Shown in pieces: positions 12,360-21,387 of a stretch of DNA of 64,000 nucleotides; the first letter of the stretch is position 1, and each line of letters begins with the position of its first letter. Under the pieces are notes generated by a model. It saw only the letters and a program-made list of their open reading frames with translations, was not told where the DNA came from and searched no databases. The DNA comes from Streptomyces fodineus (GTDB taxonomy: Bacteria > Actinomycetota > Actinomycetes > Streptomycetales > Streptomycetaceae). The stretch covers positions 186,001 to 250,000 of the forward strand of contig NZ_CP017248.1 in assembly GCF_001735805.1 (NCBI RefSeq), in the 5' to 3' direction. A program made the translations under genes and the position numbers.

Positions 12360-12914
12360 GCCTACTCCTCCCCGTCCGGACGACCAGCGCCAACGTTCTC
12401 GACTGCCCGCATGGGGAGACGGCGCTCCCGGCCGCTCCCGAAGGCGTCGGAAGTCGTACAGCGCCCGGCGGCAACGTCAGCGCGTTGGCCGCGCTCCGAA
12501 GGGCGTTCAATGGCGTACTTGAGCGACAACAGTTTCCCCCGTTGACGAATGTGGTCGGCGAGTGAGGTACATCTCAGAAATGGAGACAAGGGCATACGGA
12601 ACCGAATCGATCGGAGTCCATTGGACGTCCATGTCAGCGGAGAGAAAGGGACAACCGAATACGTGTAGGGGGCATCCTTAGCGCGAACTACCGCGGGTTA
12701 CTGATTCCCGGATGCCGTGCCGATGTCAGGCGACAGCCCAACGCCCCCTACTTTGCATCAATTTCAACTAACTCTCCCCCTGATCCGCGCGTCCTCCCCG
12801 TTGACGGCGCGCGGCGATGAACGATTCGCCACCCAGGTGCTTTAAGTCTCTCTCAAGGCATGGCGGGGCTGGTATAAGTAAAGGTGCGTATCCACCACGG
12901 GGGGATGTTCAACG
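12360..12914. promoter_or_regulatory. Divergent control region between PKS operon and LuxR gene
   Basis: 555 bp without a convincing gene. Several five-base C or G tracts lie here: TTTCCCCC near 12535, GTAGGGGGC at 12665-12673, its exact inverse GCCCCCTAC at 12743-12751, and CTCTCCCCC near 12773. They could be activator sites for the neighbouring LuxR protein, but this is inference only. TATAAG at 12873-12878 could be a -10 element for the LuxR gene; no good -35 was seen. Confidence 0.45.
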
Positions 12915-13769
12915 ATGCCTGTACGCGACCTCGATCGTATACTTGACCTTGCAGTGGCCGCGCTTCACGAGCAGGACCCGGAGCAATTGTGGTCACCACT
13001 CGCAGTCGAGATACTCCGTGTTTGCGGTGCGGAGTTCCTCGTCTTCGTGTCCCGCGACTGGGTCGGTTGTGAAGATGCGGTGCACGTCTGGCTACCGGAC
13101 GGAACGGTCCGCAGCCAAGTCGGGGAACACGCACAGCAATTAATTCGTCACTGTAAGCCGCTGACGGGCTACTACGCGACGTCCAACGACCGGACGCCAG
13201 TAACCGCTTCCCAAGTCGTCGGCGAAGCGGAATGGCGTGACAGCGTTATGGCGCAGCGCAAGCGAGAGGCCCTGGCGTCGGATCACATTCTGGGCGTTCC
13301 GCTGCCCGACGCCTCCGAACCCTTCCGGGGGTGCCTGGTCCATCGGACCGGCAGCGGCTTCACCGACGAGCACCTGGCCTTCGCCCGGCGCATACAGCCG
13401 CTGCTCGCCGGTGTCGACCGACAGGCCGCCCTGCTGCGCAACTACCGCGCCTCCACGGCGAAGGCGCCCAGCGGTCAGGCCGGCCCCGATCCGGCGGAAG
13501 GGGCCGCCGAGAGCGGATTGACGCCCCGTGAGACCGATGTGCTGGCCTTGCTTGCCGACGCGCTCACCGCCACCGCTATCAGCCGCCGCCTCGGCATCTC
13601 CGTGCGTACCGTGCAGAAGCACACCGAGAACATCTATCGAAAGCTGGGAACCAGCGATCGTGTCACCACCGTGCTGCACGCCCAGGCGCGCAGGATCATC
13701 CCGGTGCGGGAGGTGGCAGCAAGGCCAACGCCCGGCCGCAGTGGTGGAATTCACTCCACTTGCCGTTGA
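12915..13769 (+). CDS. LuxR-family transcriptional regulator (likely PKS cluster activator)
   Basis: 284 aa. The C-terminal quarter (about residues 205-265) is a LuxR-type helix-turn-helix: GLTPRETDVLALLADAL, then ISRRLGISVRTVQKHTENI and YRKLGTSDR. The first 200 residues look like a GAF-like sensor domain, though no ligand is evident. A purine-rich GGGGGG tract about 11 nt upstream is the probable RBS. It faces the PKS operon across a 555-bp divergent gap, the usual position of a cluster-situated activator. Codon 76 (13140-13142) is TTA, the rare leucine codon read by the bldA tRNA in Streptomyces, so expression is likely tied to development. Its targets are inferred. Confidence 0.88.
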   Translation: MPVRDLDRILDLAVAALHEQDPEQLWSPLAVEILRVCGAEFLVFVSRDWVGCEDAVHVWLPDGTVRSQVGEHAQQLIRHCKPLTGYYATSNDRTPVTASQVVGEAEWRDSVMAQRKREALASDHILGVPLPDASEPFRGCLVHRTGSGFTDEHLAFARRIQPLLAGVDRQAALLRNYRASTAKAPSGQAGPDPAEGAAESGLTPRETDVLALLADALTATAISRRLGISVRTVQKHTENIYRKLGTSDRVTTVLHAQARRIIPVREVAARPTPGRSGGIHSTCR

Positions 13770-13871
13770 CGCCTGCAGGCGGGGATCCGCGTGTCGCCTG
13801 AAGCTGCCGGCCGTCGGCTCATGCGGGCCCCAGACATAGCCAGGGCTTCGCGCAGCGTCTGCTTGCTCGGG

Positions 13872-14370
13872 TTACCGCAGCCCGGCGGCCTCGGCCTGTC
13901 CGTAGGCAGGCAGTGGGATCGTCCCCTCGCGCCACAACTGCGGCATGAGGGTGACGAATCCCTGGCCGAAGCGCCAAGTCGCGTCACGCGAGGGGGCGTC
14001 GGGGGCGGTGCCTTCGTCCGCGGTGACCTTGCCGAACAGAAGGCTGAACTCTCGGCGGCGCGACAGGGCACACGGCCGCAGCTCGCGGGCGGCCACCGCC
14101 GACTTCCGGGCGGTCGGCGTCCCCGGGTGCTCGTCGCGCGCGGCTTCCAGGGTGACGGCCAGGTCCTGATAAAGGTCGGCGATGACGGCCTGGACCAAGG
14201 CGCGGTGGTCGGGGGAATAGCGGTAGATGACCGACGCGGTCATCCCCAGCTCGCGGTCCCCCGTCTGCTACGAGGCGACGCCGCGCCGCGTACGGCGTGC
14301 AGCGCCACCCACCGGCAACGTTGGCTGCGCTGCGCCTTTAGGACCTCCTGAGCCATCACGCGGCTCTCCA
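13872..14370 (-). pseudogene. TetR-family regulator remnant
   Basis: The reading RELGMTASVIYRYSPDHRAL matches the end of a TetR helix-turn-helix and the start of the ligand domain. LYQDLAVTLEAAR and REFSLLFG follow, as in TetR proteins with a WHG-type C-terminal domain. Upstream of RELGM the expected HTH is degraded and contains an in-frame stop. The frame ends at LPAYGQAEAAGLR, shorter than a complete member. An ATG at 14243 opens a 123-aa frame, but it lacks the DNA-binding helix, so I call this a fossil. Confidence 0.55.
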
Positions 14371-14641
14371 GCTCGTCCCTGGGCGCGGTGGCGGCGATGC
14401 GCTGGCCTTCGGGGCCGCCGTGCGGTGTCCGGCGCAAGCCTGCTGCTGGGCAGCCAAGGTGACGGGAGGAAGGTGCTGGACGAGGAACTGGTGTCACCCT
14501 CGTACTGCAGCGCGGCCTTGCACGCTCACCCGCTCGGCCGCCTCCAATTCGTCGACCGCTGTGGCGGCGGCAGCGGCGGTGATGGGCTGACCGGCGCTCC
14601 GGCCTCGGTGGCGATGCAAAAACCCGGCAAGGTCACCCAGC

Positions 14642-14905
14642 TCAGTGGAACGCGCTGTCCTGGGACAAGGCGAGGACGACATCAGCGCCCAGTTGACGCG
14701 GTGCGAGGTTGCTTTCCGGAATCTCCACCACCTCATCAGGCGCAGGCCTGCGCAGTTGGGCTGTTCCCCGTTCCACTGCGGCCATGGACAAGCCGAGATA
14801 ACAGGCGAGCATTGCCGCTGTCGTGGGGCAGTTTGTTCGCAGTGCAAACGCCTTGATCTTCACGTACGCGCTCAGAGCGGCATCGGGATAATAGGCCAAC
14901 ATCAC
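14642..14905 (-). pseudogene. Small helix-turn-helix protein remnant
   Basis: 87 aa. The pattern AYVKIKAFALR, then AAMLACYLGLSMAAVERG, then RRPAPDEVVEIPES resembles the N-terminal winged-helix segment of Streptomyces HTH proteins found near plasmid- and phage-derived genes. In those proteins a longer C-terminal part follows. Here the frame stops soon after and continues poorly in another frame down to about 14494. It is probably a truncated copy. The stretch 14371-14641 shows nothing else I recognise. Confidence 0.35.
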
Positions 14906-15707
14906 CAGGCCTCACGGCACTTTGACGCGCTGGCAAATTCGCTCAACGTCTGGGCCTGACGAGGTGTGGTAAGCCCCCGATGACATCGTCATGATGCCCA
15001 GGTATTGCGGCAGAATAAATGGAGTACCCGACAGGTTCCGATCACGCCTGGGACGACACGAGGCAGCATGAAGGCGAAAGCCTTTTGTGTGGCTGCACTG
15101 GTACAGACGTAGCCTTCTGGCTTCCGGACTCTGGCAAAAACCCGACTTTCACGCTGTCCCGCTCCAGAGGCAACCGGAGGGGACAGCGCTCTCGCAGGTG
15201 GCCGGGCAGGCCACGCGGTGAGAGGGCTCTCGGCCGTAGATGAAAGGCATCATCAAGCGACCGGGCGTTCCCGTACAGCGGACCCGTCCTAGAGCCGCCT
15301 CAGAGCTAACTCATCACGGTCCCCCAGAGCGCAGAGGGCCGGTTGTCGGGCACCGGGCTGAGGCGTTCTCTGTAGTGGCTACAAACCATGTCGCCCCCTT
15401 CGGGCCGTCTGACCGTTGATCCGTCGCAGGGCGCCGGGCCACGTGCAGCAGGCCTCGATTCAGAGGGGCTACTGGTGGCAGGCCAGGCGTCACCCAGCAC
15501 ACGTGAGTGGCACGCCGACAAGCCATGGCAGCCAGCGCCAGCCGGTGCCCTCCGGAATGCGTCGCGTCGTGCCGGTAGGTGCTTGTAACACCAAGTCAGA
15601 GGGCCCAGGCGTACACCCTGCTGATGTTGCGTCAGCACGTACCATCACCCTCTCGTGAGCCCCCGGCTCTGCATACCGAGGACCATAGGCCCCCTCGGCA
15701 CGTGGTT
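14906..15707. other. Non-coding or unrecognised stretch
   Basis: About 800 bp with only short implausible frames on both strands. The one structural element noted is a small hairpin, AAGGC-GAAA-GCCTT followed by TT, at 15071-15086. It could act as a weak terminator. No tRNA, insertion-sequence end or recognisable protein was found. Confidence 0.4.
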
Positions 15708-15719
15708 GCAACATGTTGC
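15708..15719. promoter_or_regulatory. Perfect 12-bp palindrome upstream of XRE gene
   Basis: GCAACATGTTGC is a perfect dyad 37 bp before the XRE start codon. It overlaps a possible -35 (TTGCAA, 15706-15711) that is 18 bp from a possible -10 (CAGTAT, 15730-15735). This is the expected place for an autorepressor operator of a small XRE protein. Binding is inferred. Confidence 0.5.
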
Positions 15720-15756
15720 CCACTTGGAGCAGTATGGCGCACCAAGGAGGTGGGCG

Positions 15757-16278
15757 ATGGAGAAGCAGTACGCAACCGATACGTCCGCGCCGTCGACCTT
15801 GGATGACCATGTCCACGCGACGAAGGCCGACATCGCCGCGCGACTTCGCTACATCCGTCGGCACCACCCCGAGGGACCGTTCAGCCTGGCCAAACTCGCG
15901 GATCTTGCCGGGGTCTCCAAACGCACCTTGGCGGCCGTCGAGTCCGACGAAGGCGCCAACCTCACCATCGAGACCCTGGTGAAGCTGGCTCACAGCCTCG
16001 GCATTCACCGCTGTGCGTACTTCCTCGACGACCAGGTCTTTCAGCAGGTCAACAAAGAGCTGGAGTTCATCAGGGAGTTGCAGAAGAGCAGAGCCCAGGG
16101 TCTTGCCTTGCGCTCGTCGCACGCGACGCCTGTCGCCACGTCCACCGACCAGGTCGCGAGGCTCCTCACAGGGATCATCGACGCTGCGGCCCAAGCCCGT
16201 GATTCGCTGCGTGGCGCACCGCCGACCAGCGGTGAGGAACGGCACGCATCCGGTCCTCTACCTCCCACCAACACGTGA
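15757..16278 (+). CDS. XRE-family helix-turn-helix regulator
   Basis: 173 aa from ATG 15757, which follows AAGGAGG by 6 nt. A longer frame from 15655 exists but lacks such a site. Residues about 18-75 form the HTH (IAARLRYIRR, LAKLADLAGVSKRTLAAVE, NLTIETLVKLAHSLGI). The rest is helical and ends in a Pro/Thr-rich tail. It heads a same-strand group with an M78 peptidase, a membrane protein and a methyltransferase. XRE plus M78 pairs are known as repressor and antirepressor-protease couples (ImmR/ImmA type). The palindrome just upstream suggests autoregulation. Confidence 0.9.
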   Translation: MEKQYATDTSAPSTLDDHVHATKADIAARLRYIRRHHPEGPFSLAKLADLAGVSKRTLAAVESDEGANLTIETLVKLAHSLGIHRCAYFLDDQVFQQVNKELEFIRELQKSRAQGLALRSSHATPVATSTDQVARLLTGIIDAAAQARDSLRGAPPTSGEERHASGPLPPTNT

Positions 16279-16445
16279 CACCGACACCACGCCCCAGGGT
16301 CCCTTGCCCCCGGGCAGGCTCCAACCCAACCGAGTCGGGCAACCGCCGCCAGGATCAGCCCTGCGAAGGGCCGAGAGATGTGGCGATCTGCCGCGTTCAT
16401 GACGTCGGCTTCCATCGGTGTCCAGTCGAAGAGCAGGGCAACAGG

Positions 16446-16946
16446 ATGACTACACGGCAAGTTCGCAAACGGTGCGAGGCGCTTGTCAGTGCGCTCGACC
16501 TTCCCAGCCCTTTCTCCATCGACGCTCTCGTTCACCAGTTATCCGTGCAGCGAGGCCGGCCGATCCACATCCACACGGTACCGATCGGCTCAGCCATCAG
16601 CGCCTGCGGGCTGTGGATCGCCACCAGCACTCACGACACCATCTACGTCGAGGAGAAGACGACCAGGTTCCATCAGGAACACATCATTCTCCACGAGGTC
16701 GCGCACATCCTGTGGGATCACCGCTTCAGTGACCAGGAGAGCCTCGGCGCGCTCACCACGCTGCTGCCAAGCATCAGTCCCGACCTGATCAAGCGCCTTC
16801 TGACACGTACCAACTACACCACCGGGCAGGAGCAGGAAGCCGAACTCGTCGCAAGCCTCATCCACGCCACCGCAAGGACGCGCGCCCCCTCACCATCGAC
16901 AGGGGTGCGCGGCGTACTCGAAGCCGCCCTCGGGATCCGCGGGTAG
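16446..16946 (+). CDS. ImmA/IrrE-type M78 zinc metallopeptidase
   Basis: 166 aa from ATG 16446; no strong RBS is visible and the start is uncertain. The zinc-binding motif HEVAH sits in IILHEVAHILWDH (about residues 80-92). A downstream Glu in GQEQEAELVASLI is the likely third ligand. M78 peptidases cleave partner XRE repressors, so the natural substrate here is the product of the gene 167 bp upstream. Codon 32 (16539-16541) is TTA, giving possible bldA dependence. The next gene begins 5 bp after the stop. Confidence 0.88.
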   Translation: MTTRQVRKRCEALVSALDLPSPFSIDALVHQLSVQRGRPIHIHTVPIGSAISACGLWIATSTHDTIYVEEKTTRFHQEHIILHEVAHILWDHRFSDQESLGALTTLLPSISPDLIKRLLTRTNYTTGQEQEAELVASLIHATARTRAPSPSTGVRGVLEAALGIRG

Positions 16947-16951
16947 AGGCC

Positions 16952-18184
16952 ATGAACCTACGAAGCCTCCAGGAACTGGGGTCCGACTCGGAACTCCTGG
17001 GTGCACTGGCGCTATGGTTGGTGATCTTCCTCCGGCTGCCCTCAGCCCGCCGCTCTCACCAGCAGAAGATGCTACTGCTCTCCGTGAGCGGCCTCGCGGG
17101 GTCGATCACTGTCTATCTCGATCCGGTCACGGCAGTCCTGAACCACACCTTCACCTTCGCCCAAAGCTGCGGCCTGTTCATGAACGCGTGGGGCGTCCTC
17201 AGCTCGGCCCTCATCCTCGACTTCGTCCTCGCGGCTATGTCGCGGCGTCGTCCCTGGCTGATCTACGGTCCAATGATCGTAACCATCGCCGGACTGATCC
17301 TGCTGAACTACACAATCGACCCGCATGCCGGTTGTGTCACTTCCGAGGTCGTTCCCTGGTACAGCCCGTTCTGGTGGCTGCTGGTCACCGCCCACCTCGT
17401 CGGCACGATCCCCTGCGCCGTGCTGCTTGCGCGCTGCGGCCACCAGGTCCATGACGACCGGCCGTTGCGCGCCGGACTTCTCCTGCTCGCCGCCGGCTTC
17501 ACCTCGTCCAGCGTGTTCTGGTGCGTCGTACTGGCCTTCCTCCTCACCCGCCTTGCCTGGCTGGGCGCGCTGTTCCCCGGCAACGTCGGCCTCACCGCCT
17601 GGCTGATGACCGCCGGAGTCGGCCTGCCACTCGCTCTCACCGCCTACCGCACAGCCTGCGATGCGAGGACCATGTGGCGCCTGCATCCGCTGTGGCGCGA
17701 TCTCGTGGACGCCGTCCCTCACGTCGCCCTGGACACACCCCGCAACCGGATCCGCGTAGTGCTCGGCAGCCCGCACTCGATCCACCTCCGGCTGTACCGC
17801 CAGGTCATCGAGATCCGTGACGCCCTGCTCGTCCTGCAGGACTACGTGACGCCCGAGACGATGGAGCGCGCCCGCCGCCACATCACCTCGCATCCCCTGC
17901 CCGACGGACAGAGCGAGCCGGCGTTCACCGCATGCTGGCTACACGCCGCCGTCCAGGCCAAGGCAGCCGCGGCCACACCCCGGCCAAACCCGCTCGTCAC
18001 CGCAAACCACGACTGTCTCCGTGGCGAGATCGACTTCCTGCTCGCCGTCCTGCGAGCCCGCAGACTCCCCGCCATACGGTCCTTCGCCCCGCCACCCACC
18101 GCGTCCGATCCCGCCACGCCCGCACCGCAGTCTTCCCATATCCCGGCCACCCTGCCCACCCCCACGAACAGGCGAAACTCATGA
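16952..18184 (+). CDS. Multi-pass membrane protein of the MAB_1171c/DUF6545 type
   Basis: 410 aa. The N-terminal 240 residues contain about seven hydrophobic segments, for example ELLGALALWLVIFLRL, LLLLAAGFTSSSVFWCVV and LTAWLMTAGVGLPLALTAY. A cytosolic part follows with LRLYRQVIEIRDALLVLQ and a Pro/Thr-rich tail. This layout matches an actinobacterial membrane family usually found beside XRE and ImmA/IrrE genes. The family is sometimes called a putative transporter, without proof. The stop overlaps the next start by 4 nt (ATGA), so the two are translationally coupled. Confidence 0.8.
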   Translation: MNLRSLQELGSDSELLGALALWLVIFLRLPSARRSHQQKMLLLSVSGLAGSITVYLDPVTAVLNHTFTFAQSCGLFMNAWGVLSSALILDFVLAAMSRRRPWLIYGPMIVTIAGLILLNYTIDPHAGCVTSEVVPWYSPFWWLLVTAHLVGTIPCAVLLARCGHQVHDDRPLRAGLLLLAAGFTSSSVFWCVVLAFLLTRLAWLGALFPGNVGLTAWLMTAGVGLPLALTAYRTACDARTMWRLHPLWRDLVDAVPHVALDTPRNRIRVVLGSPHSIHLRLYRQVIEIRDALLVLQDYVTPETMERARRHITSHPLPDGQSEPAFTACWLHAAVQAKAAAATPRPNPLVTANHDCLRGEIDFLLAVLRARRLPAIRSFAPPPTASDPATPAPQSSHIPATLPTPTNRRNS

Positions 18185-19023
18185 CCCAGCAGCCCGCGCC
18201 GACCAGTTCTTACAGCACCGGCATGCTGAGCAACGGCGCCGCCCACGAAGGTGACCGCTTAAAGTCCATCCAGCGCAGCGTCGACTCGTTCACCACCAAC
18301 ATCCTCGACGGCCTTCCCATGCAGAGGTCCTGGAACTGCCTGGAACTGGGTGCAGGCGCCGGCTCCATCGCCTACTGGCTCGCCGCACGCTGTCCGGGCG
18401 GGCGCGTGGTCGCCGTCGACCTCGACACCCGCCACCTCGACGCCGGCCGCGCCACCAATCTGGAGATCCAGGAAGCCGACGTCACGCATAAGGACTACGC
18501 GCCGGGCACCTTCGACCTCATCCACGCCCGCTACCTGTTCTGCCACCTCCCCGACCGAGACGAGATGATCACACGAGCCGCCGGCTGGCTCTCCCCCGGC
18601 GGCTGGCTCATCGTCGAAGAGCCCTACGACCTGCCGGCCGCCCACTCGCCCTTCCCCCTGGTCCAGCGCATCCTCACCGCCTACCAGCACACCTACCGAG
18701 AACACGGCGCCGACATGACGTGGGCCCGCGGCCTGCCCGCCCTCCTGGCCCGCAACGCACTGACCGAAGTGGCATACGCCGGGAACCTCGGTTGCATGGG
18801 CGGACTCGAAAAGGACCGCTGGCGCCCGCTCATCCACCGGGCGGCCCCCACTCTCCTGGCCAGCGGCCTCATCACCGAAACAGACCTCACCGCATTCGAC
18901 GAACTGCTCAAGGACCCGGCATTCATCGACATCCCTCAAATGACCATCTCGGCATGGGGCCGCCGCCCATCGGACACCCCGATCCCGGCGACACCCCAAG
19001 ACAACGTCGTTCACAGCGCATGA
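18181..19023 (+). CDS. SAM-dependent class I methyltransferase
   Basis: 280 aa. The SAM-binding motif I is LELGAGAGSIAYWLA (about residues 57-71), with the acidic motif II at VVAVDLD and a motif IV-like GTFDLIHARYLFCHL. The substrate is unknown. Its start overlaps the stop of the membrane-protein gene, which ties it to the XRE/M78/membrane cassette. Codon 27 (18259-18261) is TTA, the second bldA-type codon in this operon. The whole reading frame appears intact. Confidence 0.88.
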   Translation: MTQQPAPTSSYSTGMLSNGAAHEGDRLKSIQRSVDSFTTNILDGLPMQRSWNCLELGAGAGSIAYWLAARCPGGRVVAVDLDTRHLDAGRATNLEIQEADVTHKDYAPGTFDLIHARYLFCHLPDRDEMITRAAGWLSPGGWLIVEEPYDLPAAHSPFPLVQRILTAYQHTYREHGADMTWARGLPALLARNALTEVAYAGNLGCMGGLEKDRWRPLIHRAAPTLLASGLITETDLTAFDELLKDPAFIDIPQMTISAWGRRPSDTPIPATPQDNVVHSA

Positions 19024-19119
19024 GTACGTGTTCTGGTCCCTGAAGGACGGCCAGATCGTTGTCGACTCCTGCCGGGGCGGTGACAGCACCGCTGACCGCC
19101 CCTTTTCGAGGGTGCTCCT

Positions 19120-19560
19120 CCACGCGAGCACCGCAAGCTCACTGACCCCAAGGCCATGCGGACCGTCGCGCACCCCACTCGCCTCGCTTTGCTTGAGGCC
19201 CTGGGACGGCGCGAGCCGTTGACCGCGACCGAGGCTGCCCAGATGGTGGGAGAATCCCCGACGAACTACGCCTTCCACCTGTGCACCCTGGCCAAGTACG
19301 GCTTCGTCGAGGAAGCAGGAGGGGGCACGGGCCGCAGCCGCCCCTGGCGACGCGCCCACATCGGCTTCAGCTTCGAGGCTTCCGACTCCCCGGGCGACAC
19401 CGAATCCACCATCGCCGCCGCTGCGTCGGCACGGTGCTGAGGGACTTTTAGCTGGAACCGATCCGCAAGATCGGCGCAATACGGTCCGCGCTCCCCGAGC
19501 ACTGGAACAAGATCACCAGTTCCGCCGAGTCGGTCTTCTACGACCACGTCGTACTGTTGA
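19120..19560 (+). pseudogene. ArsR-like winged-helix regulator, broken
   Basis: The frame reads KLTDPKAMRTVAHPTRLALLEALGRREPLTATEAAQ and goes on through a recognition helix and wing, as in ArsR/HTH_20 regulators. After GDTESTIAAAA the family sequence continues in another frame (LGTVLRDF, then a stop, then LEPIRKIG and EHWNKITSSAESVFY). One frameshift and one in-frame stop are therefore present. The visible open part (19156-19440) would encode 94 aa. No clear start with an RBS was found. Confidence 0.6.
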
Positions 19561-20299
19561 CCTCAGCCGACGAACGGACGTTGCGATCACGGTTCGCTGA
19601 CCATGAAGGTACGGAGGCAGCTGAGCTGCGGCCACCAGGGCCGTGCAGCGGAACCACCCACAGGTATCAGCCACGCTCCTTGCTGGAGCCGTTACGGCGG
19701 TACCACCCGAGACTCGGCACCACTACTGCCGGCCACTGGCCGCAGTTGACTGAGGACCCGCACCTCGTCGCCTGGTCCAGCGGACCGGAGGGAACGGGCA
19801 GGGCCCCAATGGTGCAGTTACCCGACGCCTCCACTCGCTCCTCCGCCAGTGGAGGCCGTCGGCGTCCGTCACGAACCGCACGATCTCGCCCTCGGCCACC
19901 CCTCTTACAAAAAGGGGACGTTCACCACGCGGGCGGTACCACTGCTCAGCCGGGTGGCCCACAGCCCCTCAGTGTCATAGGGAAGACAGCCTCCACGCGA
20001 CACAAACCGGTACCACGCCTTGCTCCAATCGCTCTCGGCAGCGACGGGCTCGGACGAAGTCACAGATGTTCCCCCACAGCGAAGGCTGAGCGTTCTCAGC
20101 GAAGGCTGGTCGGTGGTCTTCTTTTCATCGAAGGTGAAGTGCGCAGGTCGGAGGGTCTACCGAACAGGGGGAGCCAGCCTCTCGCCAGCATGGACAGCAC
20201 CTCGCCCTACTCCCAACTGAGGGGAGGCGAGGTGCTGTCGGCGGCACGCGGGACCGAAGAAGGCTGGATCCGGGCTCGGTGCCCGCCGTGCTGTTTTGG
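19561..20299. other. Stretch without a recognisable gene
   Basis: Long open frames exist on the plus strand, but their composition is typical of GC-rich shadow frames (Arg/Ser/Pro runs). No family motif, insertion-sequence end or RNA gene was recognised on either strand. Confidence 0.35.
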
Positions 20300-21050
20300 T
20301 CAGCCGAGCCGTGCGTAGGCGTCGATGGCGTCGCGCTGGTATGCGGCGAGGCCCGGTGCGATGGCCTCGTACGCGCTGCGCCAGGCGTCGTTGTCCACGC
20401 AGGAGCGCCCCATGGCCCGGTATTCGTCGGTGGAGACAGCTCGCAGCGCGGTCAGGGTCTGGTACTGGGCGTCAATCTCGGCCTGCACGGGCTCGGCATC
20501 GGCCGGATGGCCGGCGGCCATCAGCTCGGCCAGCCGGATCATCCGCGGTGCGCTCGCGCTGCCCGGCCTCGATATCGCGCAGGCTCATCCCGGCAACGTG
20601 GCGAGCGACGGCTTCGGCGTGCTCGGGAATGTCGCGCAGGCTCTCCTGGTACTGGGAGGGCACCACGCCCTCGAACAGGTTCTCCGGTCGGTTGATGGTC
20701 ATAGGTATGCCGTCCTTCCTGGACTGCTCCAGTTCGGCGATCGTGCGCGAGACGGTGTCGGCCAGGGCGTCGAGCCGGTCACGTTCGGCGAGCAGCCGCC
20801 GGTGGTGACCGCGCAGGGCCTCCACCTCGTCGACCTGATCGGCCAGGACCCGGCCGATCTCCGGCAACCCCAGGCCCAGCGCCCGCAGGACCAAGATCTG
20901 CTGCAACATCAGCAGTTGGGGCTCTGTGTAGTAGCGGTGGCCATTGGCCCCTATCCGAGCGGGCGGAAGCAGGCCGATCTCGTCGTAGTGCCGCAAAGTC
21001 CGGGCGATCACGCCGGACATCCGGGCGACCTCCGCGATCGGCCAGTCCAT
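20300..21050 (-). pseudogene. TipAL-type MerR regulator with a frameshift
   Basis: Starts at ATG 21050 behind GAGGAG. Residues 1-70 are a MerR helix-turn-helix (WPIAEVARMSGVIARTLRHY, then GANGHRYYTEPQLLMLQQI), and a coiled coil follows. The C-terminal half matches the TipAS antibiotic-recognition domain: ENLFEGVVPSQYQESLRDIP, then in another frame MIRLAELMAAG and SCVDNDAWRSAYEAIAPGLA. The frame changes near 20545-20580. Total length (about 250 codons) equals a full TipAL, so one indel disables an otherwise complete gene, or the base call is wrong. TipAL proteins sense thiopeptides and other peptide drugs. Confidence 0.7.
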
Positions 21051-21387
21051 TCCCGTCTCCTCGCACATGTGTCGCCGGTCCGGTCTCTCCGGCCCTGATC
21101 AGAACGGTAGAAGCTGCCGTAACGACAACTTCAACTCCAGATCAGGCATACCGGCCTCGCACTCCGAAGGAGACACCACCATGCCCGGGACCGCCCTTTG
21201 TCGACCTGCGGGCTGCTGTGGCGTGGTGCTCAGCCTTCGGTGAGAACACTCAAGCTTCGCTGCAACAGAACAACAGAGGTCACGGTCCACATGATCACGC
21301 ACCCACCTTCCATGATCGAACGCAGATACGTCTGGCCTTACGCCGTGTCCTACAAAGTCAGCCTGAGGAGGTGCGACTTTTCGAGTT

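Noticed and set aside
19557..20318. 253-aa plus-strand open frame
   Set aside because: No RBS, no family motif, Ser/Arg/Pro-rich composition typical of a chance frame.
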